From: a virus
Virus record (IMG/VR): IMGVR_UViG_3300032665_000006
Coordinates: 1 to 64,000 of that record
Reading direction: 5' to 3' (one strand)
Length of the DNA stretch: 64,000 nt
Below, piece by piece: positions 63,245-64,000 of the stretch (position 1 is its first letter; every line of letters begins with the position of its first letter). Below the pieces are notes generated by a model. The model did not search any database, had not been told where the DNA came from, and worked only from the letters and a program-made list of their open reading frames with translations. A program made the translations under genes and the position numbers.

Positions 63245-64000
63245 ATGTCAATAATTGGTTTAGACCCAGCTCATTCCCCTTTTAAATATTTAGATGAATA
63301 TATAGATGAACCTAATTGGGAAACACTTCATAACGAAGTATGCTTAGGTATTGCTAAAGCAGAATGGAATAAAAAATTTGTATCTAGCGGTGTACATAAG
63401 GACTGGGCAGATAAGGAAATCACTACTACTTTTCTTAAATTAAAGGAAAGGTTGACCCCTGAACAGTTAGCCATATTTGTAACATTAAATTCTACAGACG
63501 AAAAGATAAAATATCTTAACGCATTAACACATACTCCGCATCCGTTTTGGGTAATATTTTTGCGGTGGAACAAAAGAGTAGAACAAACAGGGGTATATAA
63601 CAAAGCAGTACCAGAAGATTGTTTTTGGACTCCGAATGCTAAACACTTTCCAACTTTAGTAAAATTTATTGAATCTATGCCTTTTGAGGGAATAGGTCGT
63701 GTTATTTTCTTCATGACCGAAGCTAATAATCAAACAGTACCTCACTTTGATGTAGCTAACGAAGCACAACGAGCAGAAAAGTCTAACGATGATTTTATAT
63801 GGTTTACTACTAAACCAAACTCTAAAAGTATGTTTGTTATGAACGGTGAAACATTAGATAAAGTTTATGCTGATCCTGCCAAGAATTTTGTATGGTTTAA
63901 CGAAATGGATTTTCATGGAACTGACCCAGTTGACCACTTTAGTTTTTCTATTAGAATTGACGGTAAGTTTAAACCAGAAGTAAAAGAAGCTCTTACAAAG
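63245..64000 (+). CDS. 2-oxoglutarate/Fe(II) oxygenase-like protein, C-terminus beyond the window
   Basis: The 252 visible residues end at the edge. VPHFDVAN gives His167-x-Asp169, DFHGTDP gives His224, and FSFSIRIDG gives Arg237. This His-x-Asp...His...Arg set, with Arg 13 residues after the last His, is the iron and 2-oxoglutarate site of the dioxygenase superfamily. The N-terminal 120 residues are helical and have no known match. AAGGA precedes the ATG, 22 nt after the radical SAM gene, so it is probably in the same operon. The substrate (protein, sugar or base) is unknown. Confidence 0.68.
   Translation, partial: MSIIGLDPAHSPFKYLDEYIDEPNWETLHNEVCLGIAKAEWNKKFVSSGVHKDWADKEITTTFLKLKERLTPEQLAIFVTLNSTDEKIKYLNALTHTPHPFWVIFLRWNKRVEQTGVYNKAVPEDCFWTPNAKHFPTLVKFIESMPFEGIGRVIFFMTEANNQTVPHFDVANEAQRAEKSNDDFIWFTTKPNSKSMFVMNGETLDKVYADPAKNFVWFNEMDFHGTDPVDHFSFSIRIDGKFKPEVKEALTK

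Noticed and set aside
1-64000. Integrase, insertion sequence, attachment site or lysogeny genes
   Set aside because: None could be seen; the window looks like a virulent T4-like phage with no prophage borders or mobile elements apart from the homing nucleases.

Overview
The window is part of the genome of a T4-like contractile-tailed bacteriophage. It is AT-rich with tightly packed genes. It carries the T4 head block in the T4 order (gp20, gp67, gp68, gp21, gp22, gp23), baseplate genes (gp26, gp53, gp5, gp25, gp6 and a giant gp7-type protein), the recombination pair gp46/gp47 and the late sigma factor gp55. Several structural proteins recall those of aquatic T4-like phages (cyanophages, pelagiphages); that comparison is from memory. 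The sequence does not identify the host.

Layout. Bases 1-3718 (minus) hold a glycine-rich fibre or adhesin that runs off the left edge. Bases 3935-17088 (minus) hold an unknown protein, the head genes interrupted by two GIY-YIG endonuclease genes, and two paralogous tape-measure-like proteins. One of these carries a T4-lysozyme-type domain and the other an M15-type peptidase domain. Bases 17116-18170 (plus) hold gp26 and a small partner. Bases 18171-18666 have no gene but contain a GC-richer, hairpin-bearing stretch that may be a structured RNA. Bases 18667-23852 (minus) hold a small protein, a GIY-YIG protein, gp46, gp47, another GIY-YIG endonuclease and gp55. Bases 23965-54510 (plus) hold the baseplate and fibre genes, including one open frame of 5004 codons. 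Bases 54593-64000 hold an accessory cassette: three glycosyltransferase-like proteins, small conserved proteins, a methyltransferase-like protein, four radical SAM enzymes and a partial 2-oxoglutarate/Fe(II) oxygenase-like gene that runs off the right edge.

How the genes work together. gp55 matches the T4-type late promoter core (TATAAATA or CTAAATA) found before many structural genes. These motifs fall into two spacing classes, 15-23 nt and 5-7 nt from the start codon; the second class would give nearly leaderless mRNAs. The gp5 homologue lacks the lysozyme domain of T4 gp5, while two tail proteins carry wall hydrolases, so wall digestion seems to have moved to the tape-measure-like proteins. 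The cassette after 54.6 kb looks like a tailoring set for a sugar, protein or base modification of unknown target.

All assignments rest on reading motifs and on remembered family features; no database search was run.
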